A DNA stretch of 64,000 nt from Enoplolaimus lenunculus (GCA_030248215.1 JASANG010001846.1:124001-188000); one strand, 5' to 3'; counted from the stretch's first letter, positions 45,124-55,789 are shown. A program made the numbers and translations. Notes: generated by a model not told the origin, from the letters alone.

Positions 45124-45250
45124 TTTACTCAAATTAATTCACAAATAACCAGTTCGCAAGCTGAATTGATTAATCAACTCATTGGAATTTACAGAGTGTG
45201 TTCTATCGGACAGTCGTTAAACGTTCTCAAACGTTAAGCATAATTTCACA

Positions 45251-45490
45251 GATGGTATACAAGTGGCTTCCTGCCGAAATATATCACTAAATTTTTTAAA
45301 TTCGTTTCCCACTAAAGCAAGTTTAAAATATTTTAAATTACAACAGTATGAGGATGATAGAATCGCTGAAAATTTGAAAAAATTGAAATTTATTGTCAAA
45401 CTGTCACTATTACCTCATACAAAAAATGCATCCGAGCTCCGTATGAGAATGCTTAATATGTTGCACGTTGGCGGTGCACGAGGGAAATAG
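45251..45490 (+). CDS. Unidentified 79-codon open frame
   Basis: The frame follows a possible acceptor (TAATTTCACAG) and ends at TAG. The peptide includes YFKLQQYEDDRIAENLKKLK and ASELRMRMLNMLHVGG, with a normal amino acid mix. It could be a last exon of an unrecognised plus-strand gene. No family recognised. Confidence 0.2.
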   Translation, partial: DGIQVASCRNISLNFLNSFPTKASLKYFKLQQYEDDRIAENLKKLKFIVKLSLLPHTKNASELRMRMLNMLHVGGARGK

Positions 45491-46298
45491 CAAACTACAA
45501 AACTGTAAATTTTCCATTGAAAAAAGTAGTCGTAGTTTGCAATGACAACACCATTTTTCTGTTTCACAGAATATTCAGGAACGAATCTGGAAATTTCTGA
45601 TTAGTGATATCTCACAATATATAATAGTGAACTTCCCTCGCCAAAATATGTTAAATCAGAGTTTCGTAGCATTAGTATTTTTCTAAAATTTTGGGTTTAA
45701 TCCTGATTTAGAAGCGATAGCCTTTGATGTCCCTCGTTTCCATTCGCCAGTGATTACCACAATTTTTGAATTACAAGCCAATATTACGACATCGTACAAA
45801 TTTCGACCGATCGCGTGACAAACGTGAAAATTTTTGTTGTAGCAAAATTTATTCAGAAGAATTGCGAAATTTGTCAACAGAAAAACTAGAATTTTTACAG
45901 CAAACTGAAATTTTGACAGTAAAAGCTTGAAATTGTAACAAATGGCGTGCGTATGAAAATCCCGTAGTGTCTACTTGAAAATACAGACAGAAAAGATGAC
46001 TGAGTTGTACATATTAGAGATAAAATTTTTCGCAAATTTTGCAATTATTCGTCGCGCGTTTCTATAAAATGTGTTTTTAAATTTAAAATTTTAAACGGAA
46101 ATGTTTTGGGCGTCTACGGTTTTAAAGGGCCCATCTAAAGATCACAGGCGGAACGTTTTTCTGTGTGAGTGCACAGAACGGGGTCAGGTATATTTCCATA
46201 CAAAGGAGACAAGCCATCAAGTTTCGTTACATTTCACAACTACATAGTTATGAATATCGGAACTGGCGATTGTGATGATTTATTTTTAATGCGGTTTA
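45491..46298. other. Intergenic stretch, nothing recognised
   Basis: AT-rich. Contains GGGCCCATCTAAAGATCACAG near 46130, close to a TTAGGC-array MITE terminus, but no partner. Confidence 0.35.
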
Positions 46299-46380
46299 CA
46301 CTGTAAATTCCAGTGAGTTGATTTTAACTCGAATGAGTTGAGTCTGGTCATAAGCCTGAGCTCTCAATTAGGTCGTTCAG
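46299..46380. mobile_element. Family C MITE, half copy
   Basis: CACTGTAAATTCCAGTGAGT then TGATTTTAACTCGAATGAG, preceded by TA. The other half is missing. Confidence 0.6.
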
Positions 46381-46678
46381 AACGCGAAATGCTGAGAAAT
46401 ATCATTAAGAGTATTCTAATATATTTTAGAAATATTTTCCCGAGGTCGGTTTCAAATGCTCCAAAGTTCGTCGTTTACATTTATGGCTTGTAATCACGGA
46501 ATAAATTTAAAAATTAAACTTTTCGCTATTGTACACTTTCCCTATTAATGTTGACGAAATGTTATCAAATGTTATTGCAACTTAAAATTAAAGATTATTG
46601 ATTAGGACTGGGCTTAGCCTAAAGTTAAATATTACGGGAGAGTGTACAAGAGCCAAAGTTATTTATGTTCCGTTTAGT

Positions 46679-46889
46679 GGCCAATGTAAAATACAGGGAC
46701 GGAACAGTTATAAGCATATTTCTAAGCCTAAGCCTAAACCTAAGCCTAAGCCTTAAGCGTAAGAATGAGCATATTCCTAAGCCTTAGCATAAGTCTAAGC
46801 CACAGCCAGTCAAAAAAAAATAGTCCAAAGCTTAAGCTTTCTTTATTGCAGTCCCACAGAAAAACGTTCCGCCCAAAATCTTTACATTG
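46679..46889 (+). mobile_element. TTAGGC-array MITE, diverged copy
   Basis: GGCCAATGTAAAATACAGGG at left, CCTAAG hexamers over 46720-46800, then AGTCCAAAGCTTAAGC. The right end is near CAAAATCTTTACATTG. Confidence 0.65.
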
Positions 46890-47029
46890 TCCCGTTTAGT
46901 CAAGATTTCAGTTGTATTTGGGCCGGTTTAGTCAATATTTCAGTTATATTTTAATATTTGTGAATTTAGAAATTTGTGGCATAGTTTTCTTTTCTACGGA
47001 AATAAAATTGCACTAAACTGAAACTTCGA

Positions 47030-47193
47030 GCCATGTAAAGATCAGGCGCGGTACATTTCTCTCCGAGACTACAGTACAATAAGCTAAAGCTTTAGACTGA
47101 TTTGTTTGTTTAGAATTACGTATTACATTATTTGTACGCTTAGGCTTAGGAATATGCTTATACAACGCTACGGTCAGGTTCTATACATTGGCC
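47030..47193 (-). mobile_element. TTAGGC-array MITE, reverse copy
   Basis: GCCATGTAAAGATCAGGCGC at left, ACGCTTAGGCTTAGGAATAT within, and GGTTCTATACATTGGCC at right. Confidence 0.65.
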
Positions 47194-47746
47194 TTACTGT
47201 CCACAAACTTTACACTTCTCACAATGTCTATACTGTAACTGTTGCAGTTAAATAGGGAGATTGTAAGCTGTATTAATCGTTGATTGATACTGACGATGAC
47301 AATTTTTGAGTCAACTAACCAGCTGCAACTGTTTCGCATTGCTCGTGGAAGCAATTACGGATATCATGTTTATTATCAACCCTGGTGTATACGCTTGTGT
47401 TTGCATGCATATAGCGGGAAATTTTAAAAATTCAAAATTTAAATATTGTTTTCACTCGTTTTAATCAACATTAATAGATCTGAGCGTGGCCGCTCGAGAG
47501 ACAACAGCGTTTTATCAAGGGAGTAAGTTGAGAAACCAGTGAGTGGTTAACTTCATTAAAAATAAAGTTAATTTACTATATTAATAACGCGGGTGAGAAA
47601 AGATTGTTTGGTAATTCTTGTTTGGATGACGCAATGTTGTGACAGTGTATTTAAAATGTTTGCGTTTTCTTTGTAGTTTAACAGTTGCACTGGCCCATGC
47701 ATAGAACAGGGTTTACAACGTTTTCCAACACAAACTAAAATGAGCA

Positions 47747-48006
47747 CACTGTAAATTCTAATTTCTAATGAATTGATTAATCAATTCAGCTAGCGAGTTG
47801 GTTATTTCTGAATTAGTATCAGTAAAAGTTAACCCACTCTGAGTTGATTTGATTCTCAGTCTAAAGTTGAGTTGACTCTGGGTGGGTTGGTTAATTAACT
47901 AAGAATGAATTGAATCAACACAAAATTCTGAGTTCTGATACTACTAACTCAGACTGAGTGATTCAACTCATTCTGAGTTAAAATCAACTCACTGCAATTT
48001 ACAGTG
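47747..48006. mobile_element. Family C MITE, full copy
   Basis: 260 bp, CACTGTAAATTC at left and AATTTACAGTG at right, with inverted ACTCAGAATGAGTTGA-type motifs. Its termini resemble the CACTGCAAAAA ends of family B, so the two may share a transposase. Confidence 0.8.
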
Positions 48007-48466
48007 CATAAAGTTCGTCTGTGCGTCTGTGTACCTTATTATACCAATAAGTTTTGAACAAAATTGGCTATTTCGGTTATGGTACCCCTTCATTCGGCGA
48101 ATATCTAAACGATGGCCCAATTGTGACAATTTTTCTAATTTCTCGGCGTTTGATCAACTCCACTACTGCTTCCATCTCAAATTTGAATTTTTGAAAAATT
48201 CGATTAAAACGTTCTAATGTCGGCCTTGAAGTCAAAAACGTTTAAACGGGATCAAGAAAAACAACAAAGTTCCAATTGCAATGATATTCAGTATGTAAAC
48301 AAAAAACATCTGAAACAACTTTGAAAGTATTTTAGTCTAACAAAATTCGGAAGACAATTATATGCTAAAATTGCGTTTGGTTTCTTACACTGTTCGCTCA
48401 CGAGGTTTCTGCTACTAATTGTATATTGCACTCGGCCGATGATCTTCAATACCCAGTTGTTGAATA

Positions 48467-48913
48467 CTGTTGTGACCCGAATAAGAGGGGGGACTGATAT
48501 TTATTTGGCTTCTCCAGAGGGTACCCCCCTTGTTAATCGGTTACGGACTGTTATGTATTTTTAACCCACGCTCCGTCTCCTTTCGTTACTGATATATGTC
48601 CGGTACTGCAACTATCCGTTCAATTAAACGTTTATTTATCTTGCGTCAATAGCTTGAGCGATCATGCAAGGTTATACTTAGGAATGTGCTTTCAAAATTT
48701 AAGTACGCATTAAAGTTTCGAACTCAATTTTATTTCGTCCTGGAGTCATTTATGCTCTAGAATTAGAAATAACTGACCTTCATGGACTCTTAGGATTTAG
48801 GGACTCTATCCGCTTACGAACTCTTTATTAGGGATACGGACTCCTATTGATTGGGAATCAAAATGGGGACCCCTCCCCCACTATTATTCCCCCTATCATT
48901 CGGGTCACTACAG
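48467..48913 (+). mobile_element. Family D MITE, full copy
   Basis: 447 bp, CTGTTGTGACCCGAATAAG at left and TCATTCGGGTCACTACAG at right, TA on both flanks. The inside has a run of degenerate GGACTCT/ATTAGGGA units and AACCCACGCTCCGTCTCC. No open frame of note. Confidence 0.88.
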
Positions 48914-49796
48914 TATACATTGGTCCGCTGCTTTACATTGTTTCAGCTCCAACCTTCGTGCCCTATATGTTTTCACTTCCTATTTTAGTATTTTTCCAAT
49001 TTTCATTGAAAAAATTCATTTTGAACATTTTTACTACAAAACAAACCACAGCATCATCGTTGTCTTATCATATTTGATCACATGCATGAAAAACTGATAT
49101 CATGACAATTAGTAGTTTTTAAAAAACGTTTTCACTTCAAACGACCGACAAACCGCCATATTAAAACAAACACACCACTGGCTGTCGTGTAAAACGACAA
49201 CCACCCACGTCATGACCCCCGAACAGCGGTCGCATTACAGCTCCGGACTGTGGCACAAAACCAACATTTTGTATTAAAATTTAGTACTAAACTATAATTT
49301 GGTTTCATACTCGGGTTCAGTTGTTTACCCGCCCGCCCCCCAGTGAAATATTTTTCTGGATCCGTCACTTGAAGACATACAAGTAGAGGGCAGATGAAAG
49401 TCGAGCAACCTTGAGCAGATAGGACTTTGTGAGCAGTGTTTTTAAATGTGAATATATACATTTTGTGTGCGTGTGTGTGAAATATGATCTTTCGACTGTT
49501 CTCGTTTCACGTGCGACCTTCTATTGTCTGTAATGATTATTTTTTGTTAAATTCACTTTTTAAATAATTGAAACTTCTTAAACTTTTTTAAAAATAAAAC
49601 CAACGCAAAATTTAGGGTATCTTTTATTGTATGTTGTTTTTTTACAAGGCAAACTTTACAGTCTGCGATATGTGTTTGTCAATGGAAACTGTCTACTTTC
49701 GGTTGTGTTTGCTAGTTTTGATTTTTCAGTTTTATTTTTAAATATAATTGTATTCGCAATTGTTAATTACTATAGATGGATAATTTAAAGATTAAT
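48914..49796. other. Intergenic stretch, nothing recognised
   Basis: AT-rich, with a CCCGCCCGCCCCCCAGTG patch around 49330. No gene or paired termini. Confidence 0.35.
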
Positions 49797-50157
49797 ACAA
49801 ATAAGAACAGGGCCGGAACAGTAGTATAAACAATTTTCTAAGCCTACGCCTAGCCTAAGTCTAAGCGTATGGAAGAACCTATTCCAAAGCCTAAGCCTAA
49901 GTCTAAGCGTATGGATGAGCCTATTCCTAAACCTAAGCCTAAGCCTAAGCGTATGGATGAGCCTATTCCTAAGCCTAAGCCTAAGCGTATGGATGAGCCT
50001 ATTCCAAAGCCTAAGCATAAGCCTAAGCCTAAGCCTAAGCGTATGGATGAGCCTATAGCCTAAACCCAAGCCTAACCAAAAAAACTAGTCTAAAGCTTAA
50101 ACTGACTCTATTAAAGCCCCTCCGGAAAACAATCCGGCCCTGTTCTATACATGGGCC
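49797..50157 (+). mobile_element. TTAGGC-array MITE, longest copy
   Basis: About 360 bp. AGAACAGGGCCGGAACAGTA at left and CCGGCCCTGTTCTATACATG at right. The array is a higher-order repeat: blocks of CCTAAG separated by CGTATGGATGAGCCTATTCC, four or five times. Read as protein it gives a meaningless PKPKPKRMDEPI repeat. Confidence 0.88.
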
Positions 50158-50525
50158 AAAATAAGAAACACTACAAGCGTAACATTAATTTTGAACCGAT
50201 TTAGATTTGCCATTTTAGTGCCAGAATTTAGGCAGGTAATTTAGTATTCCTGTAATACATAGCGTCCTAGGACATGGACGCTCGTTTTTCTGTCTTGTCG
50301 ACTTACCCGTTTCAATTTTTATATTGTTTTACCATGGCACTTATTATCACTATTGCTGTTATTGTTGTCGAATTTTAATTCTATCATTGGGATTATACGG
50401 GCTATTTGTGGTCAACAATTGCCTATATGGCTTAATATTGATAGAACTCACTTCTCATCTGCATTCTGATTACAGAGCCTGGATGGTGTAAATTTCAGTT
50501 TACCTGTGGCTTTAATGTAACTATA

Positions 50526-50816
50526 AGGGTTGCGCTATACTTGACGTCCGATGACGTCCGTCATCGTACGTCACCCGCACGGCGCCGTCTGTCACCATAC
50601 GTTATCGTAGTGAGTTATTAGCGTACGATACCGCACGTGACGGACGGCGCCGTACGAGTGACGGACGGCGCCGTACGAGTGACGGACGGCGCCGTACGAA
50701 TGACGGACGGCGCCGTACGAATGACGGACGGCGCCGTACGGGTGACGGACGGCGCAGGACGCTACCATGCGGGTGACAAACGACGTCACACGTCAACAAA
50801 AACATAGGGCAACCCT
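50526..50816. mobile_element. TIR element carrying a GC-rich 21-bp minisatellite
   Basis: 291 bp, ends AGGGTTGCGCTATACTTGAC and (inward) AGGGTTGCCCTATGTTTTTG, TA on both flanks (50524-50525 and 50817-50818). Both halves contain GACGTC and CGTACGTCAC-like motifs. Confidence 0.8.
50637..50760. repeat. 21-bp minisatellite, about six units
   Basis: Units such as GTGACGGACGGCGCCGTACG with single changes. Each contains the palindrome GGCGCC and TACG. A period of 21 keeps frames open and yields a chance heptad-repeat ORF on the minus strand. Confidence 0.9.
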
Positions 50817-51056
50817 TAGAAGTAGGTTTTATTACCCCTGTGTGATAATTGTCACGAGTCTTACTGATCGTCATATTGTTCAATTGAGCACTGATTTGCC
50901 ATAACAGAAACTTAAACCTACGATATTCAGAATTCATTGAGAAACCGCTATATACCGGCATCGAGAAACTGTTTACTACAAATTGGGTTACGACTACACG
51001 AACTGTATTTTCTACCCTCGATGAAGCAGAACGTTTTAAGCAGCTGCCGATTTTTT

Positions 51057-51235
51057 GTTGAGCTGATTTCTGAAATTCAGCATTTGAACGGTTAAGTAGC
51101 AATAAGGGAGCCACGAGGGAGGGATTTTGGACCTTCAGAAAAATGGTTGAGCTGATTTCTGAAATTCAGCATTTGAATGGTTAAGTAGCAATAAGGGAGC
51201 CACGAGGGAGGGATTTTGAACCTTCAGAAAAATGT
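51057..51235. repeat. 89-bp tandem duplication
   Basis: Two near-identical copies beginning GTTGAGCTGATTTCTGAAAT at 51057 and 51146. Very few differences, so recent. Confidence 0.9.
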
Positions 51236-51249
51236 CAATTTCACGTATT

Positions 51250-51325
51250 GTCATCGAAAACTTTTAATAACTTCCTTTTAAAAATACTTTAGCACCTTCC
51301 TAGCAAGGTGAGCTGGCTACATACC
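51250..51325. repeat. Fragment of the GCCCGTAGCC hAT-like MITE
   Basis: CTAGCAAGGTGAGCTGGCTA followed by CATACCTG, matching the terminus of 14949-15333. No opposite end. Confidence 0.5.
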
Positions 51326-51816
51326 TGTATTTAATTGACTCTAACAATTTTTTTTGATACGACAGGATTATAATAATAACTGATTATTTGAAAATATTTT
51401 ATATACGATAATGATACAGTTGTTGAGCAGTTTTGAGGTATATATAGTGTATAATTTTCGACCCACATTTTCAAGTATATTGCGGTTGACCCAGAAAATT
51501 TTCCGTCCAAATTGATACGAAATTTTTTCAACTGAAATTGAAGTTGAAAGTTATGTCCTAGTTTTTCATTTAGCACAAATCTGTCGTTTTAGCAGATATT
51601 ATCAGCGGTAGTTTTGTGGTCTGGCCTTCCCCCACAGTGGAGTTCTACTGCATTTTCAGAAACTTAATGTTATACGTCAAATTCGCAGATTCAAAGGGCA
51701 ATTGCAACTGTGAATCGCCCGCAGTTGGCAAAAACAGCAACCAGAATAGGGGATACCGTCCAAAGCCTCTACCAGGATAGGCGGTCCTTCTCATGGACAA
51801 TACAGTCCAAAAGTAC

Positions 51817-51982
51817 GGCCCATGTATAGAATAAGCCCGGAACAGTAGTATAAGCGCATATTCCTAAGCCTAACCGTATGGATGAGCCTATTTCTAAGCC
51901 TAAACAAAAAAGTCTACACCTTAAACGGATACTATTATAGCCCCTTCAGAAAACAAATCCGGCCCCGTTCTATACATGGGCT
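51817..51982 (+). mobile_element. TTAGGC-array MITE, short intact copy
   Basis: 166 bp, GGCCCATGTATAGAATAAGC at left and CCCCGTTCTATACATGGGC at right. Only a few CCTAAG units, showing that array length varies between copies. Confidence 0.85.
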
Positions 51983-52602
51983 AAAAGCACTTTATCAACC
52001 TCACTATTTCCCTCAACATTTATTTACGTTAATGTTCAGGAAAAGTTATACCTACGCCTAAAGCTTTACGCTTTAAATACAATTTCTCCTTGAAAATAAG
52101 ACAGATTTATAGTATATGCGGTGTTGCAAAGATGCGATAGTGCCGTATAGCTGAACTGACAGCTGTCTACTTTGATTTTATGCATAGTAAATTTGACCTT
52201 AACTGGCCTTTGAAATATGTAGAAATTTCCGTGTACTATGAATCTACCCCACCAAAACAGATGGTATTTTACAACGCGGAGCTACTGACACAGCACTTGT
52301 AGAATTTTAATTCTCAGCGCCCCGTCGCAATCGACCTCTACGTTAAAGATTGAGTATCAAAGCTTTGTGTGTCCACCAGAAGCATTTTGAGAAAGGTCAG
52401 CTAAGGTCACGGTCATTTCAAAAGTCTGAATTAAATTTGTTCAAATTTTATCAAATATTTTTCCTGCTGCTGCTACTACAGTCTTTATTCTGTCTGTAAT
52501 CTGATTTTGCTTTGAATAAAAATGCTTTTATGGTGGAGCGAAGGCCGTTGTCTGTTGAATACACTTGCTGATATTTGTCAGTCTAGGTAGGAACCGGGAC
52601 TT

Positions 52603-52855
52603 CATGCAAGCATGTGAGACTTGCTTGTCCGTTATGAGCACATGCAATATAGAGCAGTGCATTGTATGTATGCTAGCTGGCAGCATACGGTCGACAAATA
52701 TAGTTGACGAAAAATGCTGTTGGACAGGCGGGCTATGTGGCGCAGTGGTAGAGTGTTCGCTTAAGGATCCGTAGGCTAAGAGTTCGATCACCGCTCTAGA
52801 CCGCTTTTCCAGCTGCTTAGTAAAAGGTTTGATGTCCCGGTTCCTACCTAGACTG
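52603..52855 (+). mobile_element. tRNA-derived SINE-like repeat L, copy 1
   Basis: GGCGGGCTATGTGGCGCAGT with GGTAGAG (A box) and GAGTTCGATCACC (B box) form a tRNA-like unit at 52729-52800. It is preceded by about 120 bp of leader (GCATGTGAGACTTGCTTGTC) and followed by a tail CTTTTCCAGCTGCTTAG ending CCTACCTAGACTGAC. Confidence 0.75.
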
Positions 52856-53095
52856 ACACTTCAGACCTTTTAACTAAGCAGCTGGAAAAGCGGGCCTACG
52901 GAGCGGGGATCGAACCCTCAGCCTACTAATCGAATATTCTACCACTGCGCCACGCTTTCTGCCTCTCCAACTGCATTTTTCGTCGGCTATATGCATCGAC
53001 TGTATGCTGCCAGTCAAGCATACATACAGTGCACTGCACTATATTGCATGTGCAAATAACGGACAAGCATGTTTCACATGCTTACAATATTATTC
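52856..53095 (-). mobile_element. tRNA-derived SINE-like repeat L, copy 2, inverted
   Basis: Reverse orientation: AACTAAGCAGCTGGAAAAGC (tail), GGATCGAACCC (B box reversed), CCACTGCGCCACG (A box reversed), then leader to TTTCACATGCTTAC. Abuts copy 1 tail to tail. Confidence 0.75.
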
Positions 53096-53231
53096 TTTGC
53101 TTACTTGGTTTTAAGGTTTATAATAAGCATACGCTTATAATTACTAGGGCAGGTAATAAGGTGAGGTATACAAACGGAGTTTCCTGCACTGTTCTTTGTT
53201 CCACTGTCAAAAGTTCAGGCTTAGGTTTCGA

Positions 53232-53487
53232 ATGCACTGTGCATATATGTTATAAATGTTAAACACTGCTCACAGTGTGTGTATTGTTCGTACATTATTG
53301 TATTTAGTTGCTCATAGTATACTCTATGACTGAAAGCGTTATAGATACCAAGTAAGAATTTTTCATTAACCCTTTCTCACATGAATATTTTCAATTTCAT
53401 ATGAGTTGTAATTTCAAGGTAAGATTCGATCCCCAGTCTCACGGGTGGGAAGCGTTTACGATGACCACTGAGCTATAGGAGCTTGAC
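53232..53487 (-). mobile_element. tRNA-derived SINE-like repeat M, copy 1
   Basis: On the minus strand a tRNA-like head (CTCCTATAGCTCAGTGGTCA, then GGGGATCGAATCTTACC) is followed by a unique body with TCATATGAAATTGAAAATAT. The head matches A and B boxes, but the cloverleaf is degenerate, so it is not called a tRNA gene. Confidence 0.7.
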
Positions 53488-53535
53488 ACTCGAGTTCCAG
53501 GGGGCCCTCACGTCTTGTGGAGATTTTGCTCTGCG

Positions 53536-53745
53536 CGTATATGTTACAATTGTTAAACACTGCTCACAGTGTCTATATTGCTCGTGCATTATTGTGTTTA
53601 GTTGCTCATAGTATACTCTATGATTGAAAGGGTTATAGATACCAAGTAAGAATTTTTTCATTAACCCTTTCTCACATGAATATTTTCAATTTCATATGAG
53701 ATGTATTTTCAACGGTAAGATTCGAACCCCTGCATTTGCCAAAGT
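53536..53745 (-). mobile_element. tRNA-derived SINE-like repeat M, copy 2
   Basis: Same body as 53232-53487 (about 200 bp at high identity, offset about 303 bp). The head is truncated after the B box (GGGGTTCGAATCTTACC on the minus strand). Confidence 0.7.
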
Positions 53746-54047
53746 CTTACCCTGCAGGGAAGTGTACAAGTTCAGTACAGGTTATATATACCCTAAACCA
53801 ACCAAATTGACCATGTTGAATAAATTTGAGGTAACTTGACTGGTTCCTACTGGTCAAAATAATTCTCTTCCTCGCTACGTTAGCTTGCCATGTTTTTACA
53901 AACTGAACCCTATAATAAATATAGTGCCGGCTACGCCACTAAAGGATATATTCATTCTCTGAGAATAGTCGATATTGGCTGCTATTTGAAAAGTAAAACC
54001 AATTGCGGTCATTAAAACGATTTTCGATTTCGTAATTTACCATCCAG

Positions 54048-54488
54048 CAGGGTTCCAACCGGAACAAGATTTTGTCGGAAGCGGAATCGGAATCAAATTT
54101 TTTTGTCGGAAGCGGAATCGGAATCAAATTTTTTTGTCGGAATAATCGGAATCAAGTTTTAGTAATTCTATTAAAAAGTTGAAGGTGTATGACTTCACTT
54201 TTATTGCAGTTTGCCTGGTTCCGTTACTGTTCACAGTTTCAGTAAAAATTCTTTATATAGTTGAGACGGAATACACTAAGAACTCGGAATACTTACTATG
54301 AAAAAACCATCAGAATAATTGCAAATGAACGAAACAAAACGAAACAAGCAAAATCTAAGTTCATTCATCTTAAAAACTCAACCGAAATATCAGAATCCCG
54401 GCATCGGAACAGCAGTCAGCCGGAATCGGAATCGGAAGTCAAATTTTGCCGGAACGTTAGCCGGAATCGGAATTCCGATGGATCCTTG
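54048..54488. mobile_element. hAT-like MITE with exact 8-bp duplication
   Basis: 441 bp from CAGGGTTCCAACCGGAACAA to GATGGATCCTTG. CCATCCAG at 54040-54047 and 54489-54496. Subterminal CGGAATCGGAAT repeats. No transposase frame. Confidence 0.88.
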
Positions 54489-54718
54489 CCATCCAGGAAA
54501 GCGCAACCGACGATAAATGAAACGTCCCTAACTTTCGTATATTCATTCTTTATTCAAAGCAGGAAATGTTCAGGTTTGTTTTACAAGAACGGTTTACGCA
54601 ATTTGTACGACATCTCGATTTCGCAGTTTCAAATTTGTTCATCGTAAATTCGAACACAGAGAAAACAAGTTTAAAACAGCTAATTTGTATATTTGCTTAA
54701 TTGACGGGAAAAAATTAT

Positions 54719-54925
54719 GACTTTTTAAATTATTTCAATAATTATTAGGGTGGCTGAAGGGTTCTTGGGTGCGAGGAATCTTAGGAAATTGCTTAAAAAC
54801 CTCCAAAATCGATAAACGAATAGTTAGCTAATAACTAATTTACATATTACCTTAATTGCTTACGTGCGTTCGAGCTTCGCTCAATAAATGTAGTTCCACT
54901 ACGACTGGTATTAAGAATAATTCCA
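54719..54925 (-). repeat. Single unit of the 15390-16492 element
   Basis: Reverse copy: GAGCTTCGCTCAATAAATGT at the right with one AATATGTAAATTAG-type unit, extending to the same CCAGTCGTAGTGG flank seen at 15380. Confidence 0.75.
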
Positions 54926-55285
54926 GTCAGCCTAATTCGTAGCTATTGAACTGGAAGCTTTACAAAGAAACTGTCTATTGTTTTTATAAATTTTTAAAAT
55001 TAAGTAGAAAAAAAGTACACCTAAATTGTGACAGTAACCGACGCGTACCGGTTAGATCGGGATATGAACAATATCTTGAAGTTACATCTCAGATGAAATT
55101 GAAGCTAAACTTCAACTGATATGAGAAAGACTTCGGTCGTCAGAACCTGAGTTGGTTCAGCAGTCAGAATTAATGTCATTGGATTATTTCTGTGAAAGCT
55201 TCGGTTCATGAATTACTGTTAAAGTGGTCTTGGTCTATTATGTTTTCCTATGAAACCCATTTAAGGATATATAGTATAAATTGTC

Positions 55286-55535
55286 AGTCTAGGTAGGTAG
55301 GACCCGGGACTTTAGACCTTTAACTAAGCAGCTGGAACAGCGTGCCTCCAGAGTGGGGTTCGAACTCTGAGCCTACGGATCCTTACACTCTACCACTGCA
55401 CCACGTAGCCCGCCTCTCCAACTGGATTTTTCGTCGACTATGTGTCGACCGTATGCTACCAGCTAGTATACAACACAATGTGCATTGCATTTATTGCAAA
55501 TGTACTAGGACAAGCATGTCGCACATGCTTACACA
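55286..55535 (-). mobile_element. tRNA-derived SINE-like repeat L, copy 3
   Basis: Full reverse copy: CAGTCTAGGTAGGTAGGACC (tail end), GGGGTTCGAACTCTGAGCC, CCACTGCACCACGTAGCCCG, then leader to CGCACATGCTTAC. Confidence 0.8.
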
Positions 55536-55600
55536 AATTTCTGCTAATCCCATAGAACGCTTAGAGGCTTCTAAGCTATTAACTTGAAATCAACTGAAAG

Positions 55601-55789
55601 ATGGTTTTAATTGATAAAAATTGTATACAAGATACCTTAATAATTGATATCTATAGTGACAAGACTTTGACTAATTTGTCATGTCCACGTATTGATTGTA
55701 TAATTCGTAAACATCAAATGTTATTATTATCATCAAATATTCACATCTACGAACAAGTAATAGCAATACATCTGGCTGAAAAGGCTTAA
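55601..55789 (+). CDS. Unidentified 62-codon open frame
   Basis: ATG to TAA: MVLIDKNCIQDTLIIDIYSD, then LTNLSCPRIDCIIRKHQML. Codon use looks non-random, but no family is recognised and no splice partner found. It may be chance. Confidence 0.15.
   Translation: MVLIDKNCIQDTLIIDIYSDKTLTNLSCPRIDCIIRKHQMLLLSSNIHIYEQVIAIHLAEKA

Noticed and set aside
49785-50069. Frames encoding PKPKPKRMDEPI and the reverse-strand LRLRLR repeat
   Set aside because: Translation of the hexamer array inside a MITE, open on both strands only because the array lacks stops.
49830-50090. TTAGGC tracts as interstitial telomere remnants or a chromosome end
   Set aside because: Tracts lie between recurrent inverted termini in many copies and in both orientations, which fits transposon cargo better.
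50592-51114. Overlapping minus-strand frames with VRRRPS / YGAVRHS repeats
   Set aside because: Produced by the 21-bp minisatellite, whose period is a multiple of three. Not evidence of a protein.
52729-52800. Functional tRNA gene
   Set aside because: A and B boxes are present but stems do not pair well, and the unit recurs inside a longer repeat with leader and tail, so it is called SINE-like.
53425-53490. Functional minus-strand tRNA gene
   Set aside because: D and anticodon stems cannot be folded convincingly, and the body of a repeat follows directly.
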